Of a DNA stretch of 8,018 nucleotides, positions 6,984 to 8,018 are shown piece by piece. The position numbers were made by a program, and so were the translations under genes. Within the stretch, counting starts at the first letter, position 1; the number at the start of each line of letters is the position of its first letter. The stretch covers positions 1 through 8,018 of the forward strand of contig JAIYEJ010000347.1 of assembly GCA_027487055.1 (NCBI GenBank), in the 5' to 3' direction. The notes beneath the pieces are model-generated. The model was not told where the DNA came from. It did not search any database and worked only from the letters and a program-made list of their open reading frames with translations. The stretch comes from Methylotenera sp. (GTDB lineage Bacteria; Pseudomonadota; Gammaproteobacteria; Burkholderiales; Methylophilaceae).

Positions 6984-7706
6984 ATGAAACGCTTGTTTCA
7001 GAAAGCGAATATCTTGAAACTTAAAGCATTTATCTTTGTATTTTGCTGCTTAGTCACGCATGTTGCTCAAGCCTTACCGAAAAATATACTGCTAGAATAT
7101 GAAGTCAGCCGTAACGGTAAATTATTCGGCCAAGTGAAAGAAACTTTTACACAAACAGGCAAGCAGTATCATATCAAATCAGTGACCAAAGGCTATGGCA
7201 TATATGCGTTGATGGGTGAGCGTGTGTTGACCAGCACCGGTGAGGTTACTAAAAAAGGGTTAAAGCCAACGCGCTTTGAGTTGCATCAAGGTAAAAGTAA
7301 AAAGAAAACATTAATAGCTGATTTTTTATGGGCAAAAAGTAAGCTCAATATGCAAGTAAAAGGAGAAACTAGAACAGAAAAATTAGCGTCTGGCACACAA
7401 GATTTAGCAAGTTATGTTTACCAATTTATGTTTAACGCGCCTATTAAAGACGAAGTGAATATCACTTTAACAACGGGTAAACGATTAAATACTTATCAAT
7501 ATAAAGTATTGGCAAAAGGCGAAGAAGTTACCGTTGACAAAATAAGTTATGAAACGATGCATATCTCTAATCATGCCTCGACAGGAGAAGATAAAAAAGA
7601 GCTTTGGTTGCTACAAGATAAGTATTATTTGCCAGCTAGATATAAGCTTACAGATGAAGATGGAGAAAGCTTCCAGCAGACATTAACTAATATCTATGTG
7701 GAATAA
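6984..7706 (+). CDS. DUF3108 domain-containing periplasmic protein
   Basis: This is a 240-aa exported protein of unknown function. An N-terminal signal peptide ends in HVAQA, with signal peptidase I cleavage expected after A30. A TTG at 7014 would give a textbook 20-residue signal peptide (MKLKAFIFVF...), whereas ATG 6984 has no visible ribosome site and gives a longer n-region. The mature part fits DUF3108, a predicted beta-rich envelope domain: LEYEVSRNGKLFGQVKETF (37-55), TQDLASYVYQF (138-148) and a C-terminal ELWLLQDKYYLPARYKLTD (206-224) followed by SFQQTLTNI. The domain call is by pattern memory, not a search. It begins 49 bp after purM with no terminator between them, and overlaps the next gene by 11 bp. 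Confidence 0.78.
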   Translation: MKRLFQKANILKLKAFIFVFCCLVTHVAQALPKNILLEYEVSRNGKLFGQVKETFTQTGKQYHIKSVTKGYGIYALMGERVLTSTGEVTKKGLKPTRFELHQGKSKKKTLIADFLWAKSKLNMQVKGETRTEKLASGTQDLASYVYQFMFNAPIKDEVNITLTTGKRLNTYQYKVLAKGEEVTVDKISYETMHISNHASTGEDKKELWLLQDKYYLPARYKLTDEDGESFQQTLTNIYVE

Positions 7707-8018
7707 ACTTGCTGAAATCTTTAAAGATTTAAGTTATAGACGCCTAGGCATTGCAGTCGTTTTATCAATAGTATTACACGCCTTTTTATTTGATGGCTTT
7801 AACTTTAGTTTGCCAATTTTTAAGGATGATATTAAACCACTAGAAGCTAGAATTCAGCTAAATAAAGTACAGCCTGTACCACTAGAACAGCCAAAAAAAA
7901 CAGAAACCATCAAACAGGCATCAGAAAAACCTAATATACCAATTGACCCGCCCAAAGCAGAAAAACCTGTTGAATCACAAGAAAATATTCAAACACATGA
8001 GCCGCCAACGCCAGATGC
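7696..8018 (+). CDS. Membrane-anchored protein with TonB-like N-terminus and proline-rich linker (probable second DUF3108 protein), 3' truncated by window
   Basis: About 107 residues are visible. After a short cytoplasmic stretch (MWNKLAEIFKDLSYRR) there is one membrane segment, LGIAVVLSIVLHAFLFDGF (about 17-35), with the VLHA signature seen at the N-terminus of TonB-like proteins. From about residue 57 it is rich in P, E, K and Q (VQPVPLEQPKK, DPPKAEKPVE, EPPTPDA), a periplasm-spanning linker. The folded C-terminus is outside the window. In betaproteobacteria a gene of this build next to a DUF3108 gene is usually itself a DUF3108 protein; a TonB/energy-transducer homologue is the alternative. 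ATG 7696 is the first start after an in-frame TAA at 7684 and overlaps the upstream gene by 11 bp in another frame, implying translational coupling. No good ribosome site is visible. Confidence 0.72.
   Translation, partial: MWNKLAEIFKDLSYRRLGIAVVLSIVLHAFLFDGFNFSLPIFKDDIKPLEARIQLNKVQPVPLEQPKKTETIKQASEKPNIPIDPPKAEKPVESQENIQTHEPPTPD

Overview
The window looks like an ordinary chromosomal segment of a Gram-negative bacterium. It is most likely a betaproteobacterium of the Methylophilaceae/Nitrosomonadales kind (Methylotenera-like). This rests on three things: an AI-2E/PerM permease followed by hda and placed divergently from purM, which I know from betaproteobacteria; the Hda N-terminus MKQLLLDI; and the pair of DUF3108-type envelope genes after purM. 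Base composition is moderate to low GC. The taxonomic call is an inference, since no marker RNA gene is present. I see no tRNA, rRNA, CRISPR array, insertion sequence, phage gene or toxin-antitoxin pair.

Layout. Bases 1-665 (+) hold the C-terminal three quarters of a QorB/YtfG-type NAD(P)H:quinone oxidoreductase, cut by the window edge. It converges on a minus-strand run of four genes. In transcription order these are an AI-2E/PerM-family permease (5777-4683), hda (4606-4004), a COG2509-type FAD-dependent dehydrogenase (3933-2299) and a secreted or lipid-anchored phospholipase D family protein similar to ClsC/YmdC (2292-799). Gaps are 76, 70 and 6 bp, so the last two genes are almost certainly translated from one message and the others may be. 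The convergent junction (666-798) carries two hairpin-forming inverted repeats, one of which includes the stop codon of the phospholipase D gene. The divergent 95-bp region 5778-5872 carries overlapping -10-like elements on both strands. To its right lie purM (5873-6934), a secreted DUF3108-type protein (6984-7706) and an 11-bp-overlapping gene with a TonB-like membrane anchor and proline-rich linker that runs off the window.

Functionally this is housekeeping plus envelope: purine synthesis (PurM), replication-initiation control (Hda), phospholipid metabolism (ClsC-like), redox enzymes (QorB, COG2509) and periplasmic/outer-membrane proteins of unknown role (DUF3108 pair). I did not find a convincing new biological system. 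The points most worth a second look are the unusually compact Hda, the overlapping divergent promoter core, purM without an adjacent purN, the degenerate lipobox of the phospholipase D protein, and several start-codon ambiguities.
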